The notes under the pieces: generated by a model
Seen by the model: only the letters and a program-made list of their open reading frames with translations
What the model was told of the DNA's origin: nothing
The model's database searches: none
Assembly (NCBI GenBank): GCA_903858185.1
Contig: CAIOHT010000094.1
Location: 32,533 to 96,532 of the forward strand
Source of the DNA: an uncultured Caulobacterales bacterium
GTDB lineage: Bacteria > Pseudomonadota > Alphaproteobacteria > Caulobacterales > Caulobacteraceae
Direction: 5' to 3'
Length of the DNA: 64,000 nt
Position numbers and translations under genes: made by a program
Shown here: positions 28,906 to 39,110 of the stretch, one piece after another
How the letters are laid out: each line of letters begins with the position of its first letter
Position numbering within the stretch: position 1 is the stretch's first letter

Positions 28906-30077
28906 CCCGACCCCTGACCGTCATGCTGGTGGCCGCCGAGGCCTCGGGTGACGCTCTGGGGGCAGGACTGGCCCGCGCCCTGAAAGCCCGACTGGGCGAC
29001 GGGGTCCGGTTCGTCGGCGTCGGCGGCAGCCGCATGGCGGCCGAGGGCGTCGATAGCCCGTTCGACATCGCCAGCCTCTCCATTCTCGGGATCTTTGAAG
29101 CCGTGGCGGCCTACAGGACTGTGGTCCGGCGCGTGGCCGACACCGCCGCCCTGGCCGCCCGGGAAAAGCCCGACGTCGCGGTGCTGATCGACAGCTGGGG
29201 TTTCACCCTTCGCGTGGCCCAGGCGCTGCGCAAGGCGTCGCCGGATCTGCCGCTGGTCAAATACGTCGGGCCGCAGGTCTGGGCGACACGGCCGGGGCGG
29301 GCGAAGACGCTCGCCGCGTCGGTCGATCACTTGCTGTCGATCCACAGCTTCGACGCCCCCTGGTTCGAGGCGGAGGGTCTCAAGACCACCTTTGTCGGCA
29401 ACCCCGCGCTGGCGAAGGACTTCTCAAGGGCGGACCCGGCGCGTTTGCGCGCTGCTATCGGGGCAGGCGCGGGGGACGACATCCTGCTCGTGCTGCCCGG
29501 CAGTCGGCCGGCGGAGATCAAGCTGGTAATGCCCGTGTTCGAGGAGGCGGTGAAGCGCCTCAAGGCCGGGCGGCCGGATCTGCACGTGGTCATTCCGGCC
29601 GCCGGCACGGTGCTGGAGTCGGTCAGGGCGAAGGTCGCCGGATGGCCCTTCCGCGCCCATGTCATCGAGGACGAACAGCTCAAGGACGACGCCTTCGTCG
29701 CCGGTACGGTGGCCCTGGCCTGCAGCGGCACAGTGACCACGGAACTGGCGCTGGCCGGCGCGCCCATGGTGGTCGCCTACAGGATCGGCGCGGCCAGCTA
29801 CGCGATCCTCAAGCTGATCTTCAAATCGCCCTGGGTAACGATGTTCAACATCGCGGCGAAGGATTTTGTTGCGCCGGAATTCCTGCAGGCGGAGTGCACG
29901 CCTGACAGACTGGCTGCGGCTGTCGCCGAGCGGCTCGACGACCCGGCCCTGCGGGCCCGTCAGACGGCCGCACAGAACGCGGCGCTGGAAGTGATGGGGC
30001 GGGGCGGGCCCGATCCCTCGGAGAAGGCGGCAGACACCCTCCTGGCCCTGCTCGCCGAGCGTGGCGTGAAGGCGTAG
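28902..30077 (+). CDS. lpxB: Lipid-A-disaccharide synthase (LpxB)
   Basis: Glycosyltransferase joining UDP-diacylglucosamine and lipid X to form the lipid A disaccharide. The 391-residue product begins with VMLVAAEASGDALGAGLARA (the GEPSGD-type motif of the family, here AEASGD). YVGPQVWATRPGR and LLVLPGSRPAEIKLVMPVF are further hallmarks, as is the C-terminal CSGTVTTELALAGAPMVVAY. ATG overlaps lpxI by four bases. It closes the bam-lpx block. Confidence 0.95.
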   Translation: MTRPLTVMLVAAEASGDALGAGLARALKARLGDGVRFVGVGGSRMAAEGVDSPFDIASLSILGIFEAVAAYRTVVRRVADTAALAAREKPDVAVLIDSWGFTLRVAQALRKASPDLPLVKYVGPQVWATRPGRAKTLAASVDHLLSIHSFDAPWFEAEGLKTTFVGNPALAKDFSRADPARLRAAIGAGAGDDILLVLPGSRPAEIKLVMPVFEEAVKRLKAGRPDLHVVIPAAGTVLESVRAKVAGWPFRAHVIEDEQLKDDAFVAGTVALACSGTVTTELALAGAPMVVAYRIGAASYAILKLIFKSPWVTMFNIAAKDFVAPEFLQAECTPDRLAAAVAERLDDPALRARQTAAQNAALEVMGRGGPDPSEKAADTLLALLAERGVKA

Positions 30078-30086
30078 GACTGCGTC

Positions 30087-30446
30087 ATGCGTATCCTTCC
30101 GCTTCTTGCCCTCCTTCTGCTCACCGCCTGTGCGCCGGTGGCCGGCCCCTCGTCGCCACCGGTCGCACCGCCGACACCTCCGCAATCGTCAGCCAGTGCC
30201 GATGACGTCACCTGCGCGGCGCGGGGCGGGACGATCCGGCCGGTCTGTCGCATGCAGCGCCCGGCCTGCGTCGTCGCCTATGAGGACGCCGGCAAGGCCT
30301 GCACCGATGGCGATCAGTGTGAGGGGCGTTGCGTCGTCCTGACCGGGGACGGGTCAAAGGGCGGGGTTTGTGAGGCCGACAGCGACCCCTGCGGCTGCAC
30401 GACCGAACTGATCGGCGGTGTGCCGCGTTCGATCTGCGTGGACTGA
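30087..30446 (+). CDS. Cysteine-rich lipoprotein of unknown function
   Basis: 119 residues with a lipobox LLTAC (Cys at residue 15) after a short hydrophobic signal, so it is predicted to be a membrane-anchored periplasmic lipoprotein. The mature part has a proline/serine linker and then about ten cysteines (for example CAARGGTIRPVCRMQRPACV and SDPCGCTTELIG), which suggests a small disulfide-bonded domain. I do not recognise the family. It starts nine bases after lpxB and ends three bases before the next flavoprotein gene, so it is probably co-transcribed. Confidence 0.75.
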   Translation: MRILPLLALLLLTACAPVAGPSSPPVAPPTPPQSSASADDVTCAARGGTIRPVCRMQRPACVVAYEDAGKACTDGDQCEGRCVVLTGDGSKGGVCEADSDPCGCTTELIGGVPRSICVD

Positions 30447-30448
30447 CC

Positions 30449-31630
30449 ATGCAGACCTTTGATGTCGTGATCGTCGGGGCCGGTGCTGCCGGCATGATGT
30501 GTGCGGTCGAGGCAGGCCGTCGCGGACGCTCGGTGCTGATCCTCGACCACGCCAGGGCCCCCGGTGAGAAGATCCGCATCTCCGGCGGCGGCCGCTGCAA
30601 CTTCACCAACATCCACACCGGGCCGCAGGCCTTCCTGTCGGACAACCCGCGGTTCTGCCTTTCGGCGCTGCGTCGCTATACGCCGAAGGACTTCATCGCC
30701 GCCGTCGATGCGCGCGGCATCGCCTGGCATGAGAAGACCCTGGGCCAGCTGTTCTGTGACGGCTCGGCGGTCCAGATCATCACCATGTTGACCGACGCGA
30801 TGGCGCAGGCCGGTGTTGAGTTGCGACTCGGCGTGGGCGTCGAGCGCGTCGACCGGGCCGGCGAAGGCTTCGCCCTGACCCTGTCCGACGGCGGCCGGGT
30901 CAGCGCGGCCTCGCTGGTCGTCGCGACGGGCGGCAAGTCGATTCCCAAGATGGGTGCGACCGGCTGGGCCTATGACGTGGCGCGGCAGTTCGGCGTGCCG
31001 GTCACCGACACCCGGCCGGCCCTCGTTCCCCTGACCTTCGAGATCGGTCTGCTGGAGAAGTGGCAGCCGCTGTCGGGTGTGGCGGTCGACGCGGTGGTGG
31101 CCAGCGGCAAGACGAAGTTCGCCGAGGCGATGCTGTTCACCCATCGCGGACTCAGCGGGCCGTCGATCCTGCAGATCTCGTCCTACTGGCGGGAGGGGCA
31201 GGAGATCGCGGTGACCATGGCGCCGGGTCAGGACGTGTTCGCCACGCTCAAGGCCGCCAAACAGACCAACCCGCGCCAGGCGGTGCACACCGCGCTCGGC
31301 GCCTTGCTGCCCGCCCGCCTGGCCCAGAAGCTGGCCGAGGAGGCCGGTGCGCGGGGCAACCTCGCCGACACGCCTGACGCGGTCCTGCGGGCGCTGGATA
31401 CCGCTGTAAACGGCTGGCGGGTCAAGCCGGTGGGGTCGGAGGGTTATCGCACGGCGGAAGTGACGCTGGGCGGCATCGACACGCACGCGCTGAACTCGAA
31501 CACGATGGCGGCGAACGCCGTCCCGGGCCTCTATTTCATCGGTGAATGCGTCGACGTCACCGGATGGCTGGGCGGCTACAATTTCCAGTGGGCCTGGTCG
31601 AGCGGCTGGGCGGCGGGGCAGGTGGTCTAG
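30449..31630 (+). CDS. HI0933-family NAD(P)/FAD-dependent oxidoreductase
   Basis: A 393-residue flavoprotein of the HI0933/BaiN group, whose members are described as aminoacetone oxidases or uncharacterised reductases. Visible features are the N-terminal dinucleotide fold VVIVGAGAAGMMCAVEAGRR, the family hallmark ISGGGRCNFTN near residue 50, VVATGGKSIPKMGATGWAYD in the middle, and the C-terminal FAD segment GGYNFQWAWSSGWAAG. The substrate cannot be told from sequence. It ends four bases before a palindromic element at a convergent junction. Confidence 0.88.
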   Translation: MQTFDVVIVGAGAAGMMCAVEAGRRGRSVLILDHARAPGEKIRISGGGRCNFTNIHTGPQAFLSDNPRFCLSALRRYTPKDFIAAVDARGIAWHEKTLGQLFCDGSAVQIITMLTDAMAQAGVELRLGVGVERVDRAGEGFALTLSDGGRVSAASLVVATGGKSIPKMGATGWAYDVARQFGVPVTDTRPALVPLTFEIGLLEKWQPLSGVAVDAVVASGKTKFAEAMLFTHRGLSGPSILQISSYWREGQEIAVTMAPGQDVFATLKAAKQTNPRQAVHTALGALLPARLAQKLAEEAGARGNLADTPDAVLRALDTAVNGWRVKPVGSEGYRTAEVTLGGIDTHALNSNTMAANAVPGLYFIGECVDVTGWLGGYNFQWAWSSGWAAGQVV

Positions 31631-31633
31631 AGC

Positions 31634-31719
31634 GGGGACATGTACCGCAGGTACGTGTCCCCTGATCCAACCGCCGTCGTGCCTCGATTAGGGGACGCGT
31701 ACCTGCGGTAAATGTCCCC
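31634..31719. repeat. Convergent-junction palindromic element, copy 1
   Basis: Two 29-bp units in inverted orientation (31634-31662 and 31691-31719). Each unit is a hairpin opening GGGGACATGTACC and closing GGTACGTGTCCCC or its equivalent. It occupies nearly all of the 94-base gap between two convergent genes. The right unit is the most diverged (GGGGACGCG..., ...GGTAAATGTCCCC). Confidence 0.95.
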
Positions 31720-31724
31720 TGCGC

Positions 31725-32030
31725 CTACTTCAGCAGCTTCTGGCCTTCATCCTTCAGGCGCCCGCCGATCTTGCCGGCGAGCAGGCCGAGGATGCCGGGC
31801 AGGACGATCTCCATCCGGACCGCGTCGGCCATCACCTCCAGGGCGCCGGTGATGCTCTGGCCGCTGATCTGCGCGTCGAAAATGAGCCGGTCGCCGTCCC
31901 AGCGCTGGTCGATCTTCGCCGCGCCGCCGGGCAGCTTTGAGGTCATCTCCGCCAGACCGGTCTCGAGCCGGCGGCGGGCCTCGGCGATGCCGAGTTGGTG
32001 GGGAATGGAGACGGTGAGGGGCTTGGCCAT
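31725..32030 (-). CDS. Polyhydroxyalkanoic acid system family protein (PHA_gran_rgn type)
   Basis: A 101-residue protein resembling the small family found near polyhydroxyalkanoate granule genes. It starts MAKPLTVSIPHQLGIAEARR, which matches the family pattern (short strand, then an 'LGxxEAxxR' helix), has a central WDGDRLIFDAQISGQSITG sheet and ends LAGKIGGRLKDEGQKLLK. The function is not established; it may bind lipids or granules. No pha genes are visible in this window. It is transcribed divergently from the TraB/GumN gene. Confidence 0.8.
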   Translation of the reverse strand: MAKPLTVSIPHQLGIAEARRRLETGLAEMTSKLPGGAAKIDQRWDGDRLIFDAQISGQSITGALEVMADAVRMEIVLPGILGLLAGKIGGRLKDEGQKLLK

Positions 32031-32135
32031 GGCTCTACAGGCAGGACGGGCGGAAAACGCTCCTTTCCGTCCCTGATGGAGCCGTGGTTTGGCCCCAAAG
32101 TCCGGTACAGGATGGGTCGGAACATAGGGACGAGC

Positions 32136-33089
32136 ATGCGCCTGTTAAAGACCACCGGCCTGATTGTGGCCCTGGCCCTGTCCTTCGGAACGGCGACCGC
32201 CGCGCCGATCGAGGATCCCGAGGGCACCGTTGTCGACGCCTTTGTGGTCCAGGCGGTCGAACCCGGCCCGGCCTGGTGGCGGGTCTCCGACGGCGATTCC
32301 ATTGTCTACATCCTGGGCGCGCCCGAGAGCCCGATGCCGCCGGGCGTGACCTGGGACAAACGGACGGTCGAGCGGCGCCTTGCCGGAGCAAACGGTCTTC
32401 TGATGGGCTCGTCGATGACCGCTGGCCTGCGCGATCTGCCAGCTCTGCTGAAGATCCGCGCCCAGCTGAAATCGAAAACCCCGCTGGAGCCCGGCCTGTC
32501 GCCTGCGCTGCGTGCGCGGTTCGTGGCGGCACGGACGCGGCTCGGCCAGCCGGCCAGCAAGTATGCCGGCTGGACGCCACTTGTTGCCGGCGCGCTGATC
32601 TACGGTGACAGCCGGGATCGCAAGAAGGGCTGGAGCTACACGCGCGCGGCGGTGACCCAGGCGGCGAAGAAGCGGAAGGTGAAGGTGACCTTCTCGGCCC
32701 AGTACAAGGCCGTCCCGTTCGCACGGGCGGCCATCGCCGGTCTGACGCCGGCGATCCACCAGCAGTGTCTCGAGAGCGCCCTGGAAGACCTGGAGACCTC
32801 CGATGCGCGGGTCCGCGCCTCGGCCGCCGGCTGGGCCCGCGGCGATGTGGCGGTGGCCCTGACCGCGCCGCGCAACTTCGACCGCTGCCTGTTGCTGCTG
32901 TCGGGCGGCGCGGAGCTGTGGCGGCGGCAGTCGCGGGACGACGCTGCGGCCATCGCCACCGCGCTGAAGAAGCCCGGCAAGGCCGTGGCGGTCATCGGTC
33001 TGCGACGCCTGCTGGCCGAGGACGGCGTCCTTGAGCAACTGCGGGACAAGGGGTTTGACGTGGCCGGGCCAGGCGAAGCGCTGCCATAG
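32136..33089 (+). CDS. TraB/GumN family protein with signal peptide
   Basis: 317 residues from ATG 32136, with AGGGA 6-10 bases upstream. An upstream in-frame extension to 31995 would be antisense to the PHA-type gene and is rejected. The N-terminus MRLLKTTGLIVALALSFGTA is a signal peptide (cleavage near TAAAP). The body has the TraB/GumN pattern: WWRVSDGDSIVYILGAPESP, a helical middle, and DKGFDVAGPGEALP at the end. The usual metal-binding GxxH motif at the first strand is GAPES here, so it may be a diverged, inactive member. Confidence 0.72.
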   Translation: MRLLKTTGLIVALALSFGTATAAPIEDPEGTVVDAFVVQAVEPGPAWWRVSDGDSIVYILGAPESPMPPGVTWDKRTVERRLAGANGLLMGSSMTAGLRDLPALLKIRAQLKSKTPLEPGLSPALRARFVAARTRLGQPASKYAGWTPLVAGALIYGDSRDRKKGWSYTRAAVTQAAKKRKVKVTFSAQYKAVPFARAAIAGLTPAIHQQCLESALEDLETSDARVRASAAGWARGDVAVALTAPRNFDRCLLLLSGGAELWRRQSRDDAAAIATALKKPGKAVAVIGLRRLLAEDGVLEQLRDKGFDVAGPGEALP

Positions 33090-33090
33090 C

Positions 33091-33175
33091 GGGGACATGT
33101 ACCGCAGGTGCCTGTCCCCCAAACGAGCCTTTGCTGAGTGGGACTAGGGGACACGTACCTTCGGTACATGTCCCC
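33091..33175. repeat. Convergent-junction palindromic element, copy 2
   Basis: Units at 33091-33119 and 33147-33175 in inverted orientation; the left one opens GGGGACATGTACCGCAGG and the right GGGGACACGTACCTTCGG. Fills the 92-base gap between the TraB/GumN gene and gltA, which converge here. Confidence 0.95.
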
Positions 33176-33181
33176 GGCGGC

Positions 33182-34462
<1,281 letters not shown>

Positions 34463-34523
34463 GCCTGAGTCCCCTTGAAAACACACATAGGCCCGAACGG
34501 GCGTTTGAAGTCGTTATAGCGTT

Positions 34524-35936
34524 TCACGCGGCAGGCGAAAGCGCATCGTCGAGGCGCGCCAGACTCTCCTCGCGACCGAGCGCGGAAAGCGTGCGGCCGA
34601 GGTCCGGCGATGCCGCTCCGCCGGTCAGTACCGCGCGCAGCGCCGGACCGAACTTGCCGAAACCGACGGCCTCGGATTCGGCGAAGGCCTTGAGCAGCGC
34701 CTCGAGCGACTCGGCGCTCCAGTCGTTGGCCGCAGCGAGCAGGCCCCGCAGGCGCGACAGGCGCGCGCGGGTCTCGTCGGTCAGTTGTCCGCGGGCCTTG
34801 TCGTCGAGAACCATCGGCCGCGCGTGGAACAGGAAGGTCAGCTGGTCGGCCAGCTCAACGATCGTCTTCGCCCGCTCCTTGACCAGCGGAATGGCCCGCA
34901 GCGCGTGCGCCTTGCGGGCGGCGTCGAGGGGATCGCCACGCGTGCTGAAGACCTCGGCGACCAGATCGACGAGACGCGCGTCGTCCGCCAGGCGGATGTA
35001 ATGGGCGTTGACGTGGTTCAGCTTGTCCCAGTCGAGCCGCGAGGCGCCCCTGTTGGCGTCGGCGATGTCGAACCAGGCGATGGCGTCCGCGTCGCTGAAC
35101 AGTTCGTCGTCGCCGTGGCTCCAGCCGAGACGCGCCAGGTAGTTGCGCATCGCTTCGGGCAGGTAACCTAGGCTGGCGAAATCGGTCACCGCCGTGGCGC
35201 CGTGGCGCTTGGAGAGCTTGGCCCCGTCCTCGCCATGGATCAGCGGGATGTGGGCGAACGCCGGAACGTCCCAGCCCATGGCCTGGTAGAGCAGGCTCTG
35301 GCGGGCGGCGTTGTTCAGATGGTCGTCGCCACGGATGACATGGGTGACGTCCATATCGTGGTCATCCACGACCACGGCGAGGTTGTAGGTCGGCGCGCCA
35401 TCGGAGCGCAGCAGGACCAGATCGTCCAGGTCGCGGTTGCGGAACGTGACCTCGCCCTGCACCAGGTCGGTGACGACGGTGTCGCCGTTTCTGGGTCCCC
35501 GGAAGCGAATGGCGTGGGGTCTGTCCAGATCGGCCGGCGAGGGGTCTCGGTCTCGCCAGGGGGAGCGCAGGGCATGGCCGGCGGCCTGGGCCTTCTCGCG
35601 AGCGGCCGTGAGCTCGTAGCCGGACAACCAGCAGCGGTAGGCCTTGCCGGCTTCCAGCAGCTCCAGCACCACAGCGCGATGCCGGTCAGCGCGGGCGGCC
35701 TGGAACACCGGCTCGCCGTCGAACGGCAGGCCCAGCCAGGCCAGGCCGTCGAAGATCACCTGCACGGCTGCCTCGGTTGACCGCTCGCGGTCCGTGTCCT
35801 CGACACGCAAAAGGAAGCGCCCACCCGTGTGTTTCGCGTATAGGTAGTTGAACAGGGCGGTGCGCGCCGTGCCGATGTGCATGGAGCCGGTCGGCGAGGG
35901 GGCGATGCGGGTGACGACGGGCCTGGAGTCGGACAT
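34524..35936 (-). CDS. gltX: Glutamyl-tRNA synthetase
   Basis: Charges tRNA-Glu (and in many alphaproteobacteria also tRNA-Gln). The 470-residue protein has class I motifs APSPTGSMHIGTARTALFNY (HIGH form HIGT) at the start and KLSKRHGATAV in the middle, followed by the helical anticodon-binding half. Start ATG is at 35936. It is divergent from comEC with about 37 bases between the starts, so the two promoters overlap. Only one gltX is visible here; alphaproteobacteria often carry two. Confidence 0.96.
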   Translation of the reverse strand: MSDSRPVVTRIAPSPTGSMHIGTARTALFNYLYAKHTGGRFLLRVEDTDRERSTEAAVQVIFDGLAWLGLPFDGEPVFQAARADRHRAVVLELLEAGKAYRCWLSGYELTAAREKAQAAGHALRSPWRDRDPSPADLDRPHAIRFRGPRNGDTVVTDLVQGEVTFRNRDLDDLVLLRSDGAPTYNLAVVVDDHDMDVTHVIRGDDHLNNAARQSLLYQAMGWDVPAFAHIPLIHGEDGAKLSKRHGATAVTDFASLGYLPEAMRNYLARLGWSHGDDELFSDADAIAWFDIADANRGASRLDWDKLNHVNAHYIRLADDARLVDLVAEVFSTRGDPLDAARKAHALRAIPLVKERAKTIVELADQLTFLFHARPMVLDDKARGQLTDETRARLSRLRGLLAAANDWSAESLEALLKAFAESEAVGFGKFGPALRAVLTGGAASPDLGRTLSALGREESLARLDDALSPAA

Positions 35937-35973
35937 CTCGGAAGGGTCTGGGAGGTCGGGGGCGCCTCATAGC

Positions 35974-38073
35974 ATGGTCGCTCGCGCCGCTCATAGCCTT
36001 GCCGGACTGCGCGCCGAATTCGCGGCGCAGGCGAGCCGCTGGACCCTGTGGACGCCGGTGGCGTTCGGCCTCGGTGGGGCAGGCTATATGGCCCTGAGGG
36101 CCGAACCACCGCTTTGGCTCGCGCTGTTCCTCGCCAGTGTCGCGCTGGTCTGCTGCCGGGCGGTGCGTCGGTGGCGCGGAGACGGCATGGCCATTGTGAT
36201 CGCGGTTCTGGCGGCCTTCGCCACGGCCGGTTTTCTCGGCGCCAAGGTCCGTTCCGATCGCGTGGCTGCTCCGGCCGCGCCGACGGCGGACGCGCCGCGC
36301 CGGATCGAAGGCTGGGTCGTCGATGTGCCCAGCCGGGGCGCCGGCGGCATGCGAGTTCTGGTCGCGCCGGTGTGGATCTCGGGCCTGCCCCCCGAGGAAA
36401 CGCCGGTGAGGGTCCGGGTCACCCTGCGCGACGGGATCAGCCCGTTGCCACCCGGAACACCGATCCGCCTGACAGCAATGATCGGACCGCCGCCCGACCC
36501 GGCCAGTCCGGGCGCCTACGACTTCGCCCGCGACGCCTGGTTCGACAGGGTCGGCGGGGTCGGCTTCTCGCTCGGCGCACCAGAGGAGGCCGAGCTGGCG
36601 CGACCGCCCTGGCGACTGCGGCTGGCGATGGCGATCAACGCTGCCCGCTGGCGACTGGCCCAGCGAATCGTCGCGCGGATGGGCGAGACCAGCGGCGGCA
36701 TTGGCGCGGCGATGGTCACCGGCCACGAGGCCTGGATCACACCGCAGCAGACCGAGGACATGCGTGCGTCAGGCCTTGCGCACATCCTGTCGATTTCCGG
36801 ACTGCATATGGCCATCGTCGGCGGCTTCGTGTTCGCGGCCGTGCGGCTGCTGGTCGCCCTCTGGCCGTGGCTTGCGCTGAGGGTCCCCGGCAAGAAGGTC
36901 GCGGCGGCCGCGGGTCTGCTGGCGGTCGGAACCTATCTCGTGGTGTCCGGCGCGCCGCCGCCGGCCGAGCGGGCGGCGATTACCGCTTCGGTCGCCTTTG
37001 CCGCCATCCTCTTCGACCGGCAGGCGATCAGTCTGCGCACGCTGGCCGTGGCGGCGCTGATCATCCTGGCTCTGCAGCCGGAGGCCGCCGCTGCGCCCGG
37101 GTTCCAGATGTCGTTCGCCGCGACGACCGCGCTGGTGGCGCTGGCCGAGGCCTGGCCCCGGCCGGTCCGCGAGATTTCGACGCCCTTGTGGATCCGGGGG
37201 CCCCAGGCAGTGATGGTCTGGCTGCTGGCGGCGCTGGCGGCCAGCTTCGTGGCGGGTCTCGCGACCGGACCGTTCGCGATGCACCACTTCAATCGCATCG
37301 CCAGCTACGGCCTGTTCGCCAATCTGGTGGTCTCGCCGCTCTCGAGCTTCATCATCATGCCCTTTCTGGCGCTGGGTGGCGCATTGGAGTCGCTGGGCCT
37401 CGGCGGGCCGTTCCTGTGGGTCGCGGGGCAGGGAATCGACGCGATGGTGGGCGTGGCGCACACGACGGCCGTCCAGCCCGGCGCCCAGGTGACCATCGCC
37501 AGCGCGCCGGGCGCGGCCCTGCCCACAGCCTTCCTCGGCATCATGCTGCTTTGCCTGTGGAAGGGACGCCTGCGCTGGCTGGGCGCGCCGCTGGCGATGG
37601 CGGTGCTGATCTGGCCCCGGCCGGCACCGCCCGACGTCTGGATCGCCTCGGACGGTGCGGCCGTCGCGGTTCGACAGGGACGGGAGGCGATCCTGCTGCG
37701 GCCGGAGGCCCGCCGCTTCGCCGCCGACCTCTGGGCGCGCAGGCGAGGCCTTGCGATCCACGGGGATCCCGAGGCGGTCCGCGACGCGATGTTCCGATGC
37801 GACCGGTTCAGTTGTCTGCCGGAGCAAGGCCCTGACATTGCGCTATGGGCGGGGAAGAGACGGCCGAAACTGTCTGTTTATGGTGATCTTTGTGCGCCAG
37901 GGCGGCTGGTCATCCTGCGATCGGAGGCGCCCTGGCGGGGTTGCGAGGGCGCCTTCCTGCTGACCGCGCGCGACTTTGCCGAAGGTGGTTCGGCGGAACT
38001 GTGGCGGACGCCGGACGGCTGGCGGGTCCGCTGGGCGAATGACACCAGAGGACGTCGACCCTGGACCAGGTAG
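35974..38073 (+). CDS. comEC: ComEC/Rec2 family competence protein
   Basis: Inner-membrane channel for uptake of single-stranded DNA in natural transformation. From ATG 35974 it has 699 residues; the ORF extends upstream antisense to gltX, which I reject. It has N-terminal membrane helices with a DUF4131-type periplasmic domain (about residues 95-190), then the Competence domain beginning near residue 235 with SGLAHILSISGLHMAIVGGF and about eight helices. The C-terminal 180 residues lack any HxHxDH, so there is no intact metallo-beta-lactamase domain. Whether the organism is competent is not shown here. Confidence 0.9.
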   Translation: MVARAAHSLAGLRAEFAAQASRWTLWTPVAFGLGGAGYMALRAEPPLWLALFLASVALVCCRAVRRWRGDGMAIVIAVLAAFATAGFLGAKVRSDRVAAPAAPTADAPRRIEGWVVDVPSRGAGGMRVLVAPVWISGLPPEETPVRVRVTLRDGISPLPPGTPIRLTAMIGPPPDPASPGAYDFARDAWFDRVGGVGFSLGAPEEAELARPPWRLRLAMAINAARWRLAQRIVARMGETSGGIGAAMVTGHEAWITPQQTEDMRASGLAHILSISGLHMAIVGGFVFAAVRLLVALWPWLALRVPGKKVAAAAGLLAVGTYLVVSGAPPPAERAAITASVAFAAILFDRQAISLRTLAVAALIILALQPEAAAAPGFQMSFAATTALVALAEAWPRPVREISTPLWIRGPQAVMVWLLAALAASFVAGLATGPFAMHHFNRIASYGLFANLVVSPLSSFIIMPFLALGGALESLGLGGPFLWVAGQGIDAMVGVAHTTAVQPGAQVTIASAPGAALPTAFLGIMLLCLWKGRLRWLGAPLAMAVLIWPRPAPPDVWIASDGAAVAVRQGREAILLRPEARRFAADLWARRRGLAIHGDPEAVRDAMFRCDRFSCLPEQGPDIALWAGKRRPKLSVYGDLCAPGRLVILRSEAPWRGCEGAFLLTARDFAEGGSAELWRTPDGWRVRWANDTRGRRPWTR

Positions 38074-38083
38074 GTCTGAGCAG

Positions 38084-38102
38084 GACGATGAGCCTCATCG
38101 TC
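38084..38102. terminator. Hairpin at the comEC/lexA convergent junction
   Basis: Stem GACGATGA / TCATCGTC with a GCC loop, 10 bases after the comEC stop. No T-run on either strand. It may end both converging transcripts. Confidence 0.4.
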
Positions 38103-38191
38103 GAACCTGTTCCAACGGCCCGGGAACACGCGGGCGAAGAAAAAGGGACGCAGTCGGCGCCGCGCCCCTTCCGAAAGCCTGTGACCATCGG

Positions 38192-38212
38192 TCCTCGCGT
38201 TGCGCGCGAGGA
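38192..38212. repeat. Short palindrome related to the 14624 family
   Basis: TCCTCGCG-TTGCG-CGCGAGGA followed by TGACGG, close to the arms of the element at 14624-14759. It lies just downstream of lexA, between lexA and comEC. Confidence 0.65.
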
Positions 38213-38232
38213 TGACGGTGGGGTTCTGGCCG

Positions 38233-38934
38233 CTAGTGGTACTTCCGGATCAGCCCGACCAGCTTGCCCTGAACCTCGACCTGGTCGGGGCCATAGACGC
38301 GGGTCTGGTACTTGGGGTTCGCTGCTTCCAGCGCGATGCTGGCGCCCTTGCGGCGCAGGCGCTTGAGCGTGGCTTCCTCGCCCATGACCAGGGCCACGAC
38401 GATCTCGCCGCTGTGGGCTGTGTCGGTGCGGCGGATCAGCACGAAGTCGCCGTCGAGAATGCCCGCGTCGATCATCGAGTCGCCCTGGACCTCCAGGACA
38501 TAGTGCTCGCCGGCGCCGAGCATGCTCTCGGACACCAGCATCTTCTCGCGTTCGACCTGCAGCGCCTCGATCGGCGAGCCGGCGGCGATCCGGCCGAGCA
38601 GCGGAATCTCGCGGACATCGTTGGCGATGATCGGCGCCGACGAAGCGCTCGGCTTGTCGCCGGTCACGACCTGCGGCTTGAAGGCCTGGCGGCCGCCGGA
38701 CGGTGCGGAGGTCGTTGCCTGTTGCGGCAGCTTGGTCACTTCCAGCGCCCGGGCCCGGTGCGGCAGGCGGCGCAGGAAACCGCGTTCCTCCAGCGCCGTG
38801 ATGAGCCGGTGGATGCCGGACTTGGAGGCCAGATCGAGCGCCTCCTTCATCTCGTCGAACGAGGGCGAGACACCGCTCTCCTTGATCCGCTCGTGGATGA
38901 ACATGAGCAGTTCGTGCTGCTTGCGGGTGAGCAT
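38233..38934 (-). CDS. lexA: SOS repressor LexA
   Basis: Represses the DNA-damage regulon and self-cleaves on RecA filaments. I choose ATG at 38934 ([20 protein letters not shown]), the standard LexA N-terminus; the ORF continues to 38970. The 233 residues comprise a winged helix-turn-helix (residues 1-70), the cleavage site Ala118-Gly119 in [10 protein letters not shown], and catalytic Ser153 (QGDSMIDAG) and Lys191 (EEATLKRL). A perfect GTTC-N7-GTTC operator lies 56-70 bases upstream of the start, so autoregulation is expected. Confidence 0.97.
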   Translation of the reverse strand: MLTRKQHELLMFIHERIKESGVSPSFDEMKEALDLASKSGIHRLITALEERGFLRRLPHRARALEVTKLPQQATTSAPSGGRQAFKPQVVTGDKPSASSAPIIANDVREIPLLGRIAAGSPIEALQVEREKMLVSESMLGAGEHYVLEVQGDSMIDAGILDGDFVLIRRTDTAHSGEIVVALVMGEEATLKRLRRKGASIALEAANPKYQTRVYGPDQVEVQGKLVGLIRKYH

Positions 38935-38989
38935 CTGCCGGGCCTCGTCACCGAATCTGTCGCGGAACAAACCGCTAACAACTGTCGAT

Positions 38990-39018
38990 GTTCTCTAGGC
39001 GTTCTTGGTTTCTGTCAA
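38990..39018 (-). promoter_or_regulatory. lexA promoter with LexA operator
   Basis: On the plus strand GTTC (38990-38993), seven bases, GTTC (39001-39004): a perfect alphaproteobacterial SOS box. On the minus strand TTGACA (complement of 39013-39018) stands 14 bases before CTAGAG, so the operator covers the -10 region and part of the spacer. Confidence 0.88.
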
Positions 39019-39110
39019 GTTAACGGCAATCGGGAACCAAAACCGGCAAGTCGGGTTCCCTGACGTGGCTCGCAAGAGGCCCGGTCGCGCCTGCCATGCG
39101 CCGGGGCAGG

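Noticed and set aside
35848-35973. N-terminal extension of comEC over the gltX start
   Set aside because: The added residues are antisense to the conserved gltX N-terminus; ATG 35974 gives a normal ComEC start.
35974-38073. comEC as a truncated gene because the metallo-beta-lactamase domain is missing
   Set aside because: About 700-residue ComEC proteins without an intact C-terminal nuclease domain are common in this class; no frameshift or broken downstream piece is visible.
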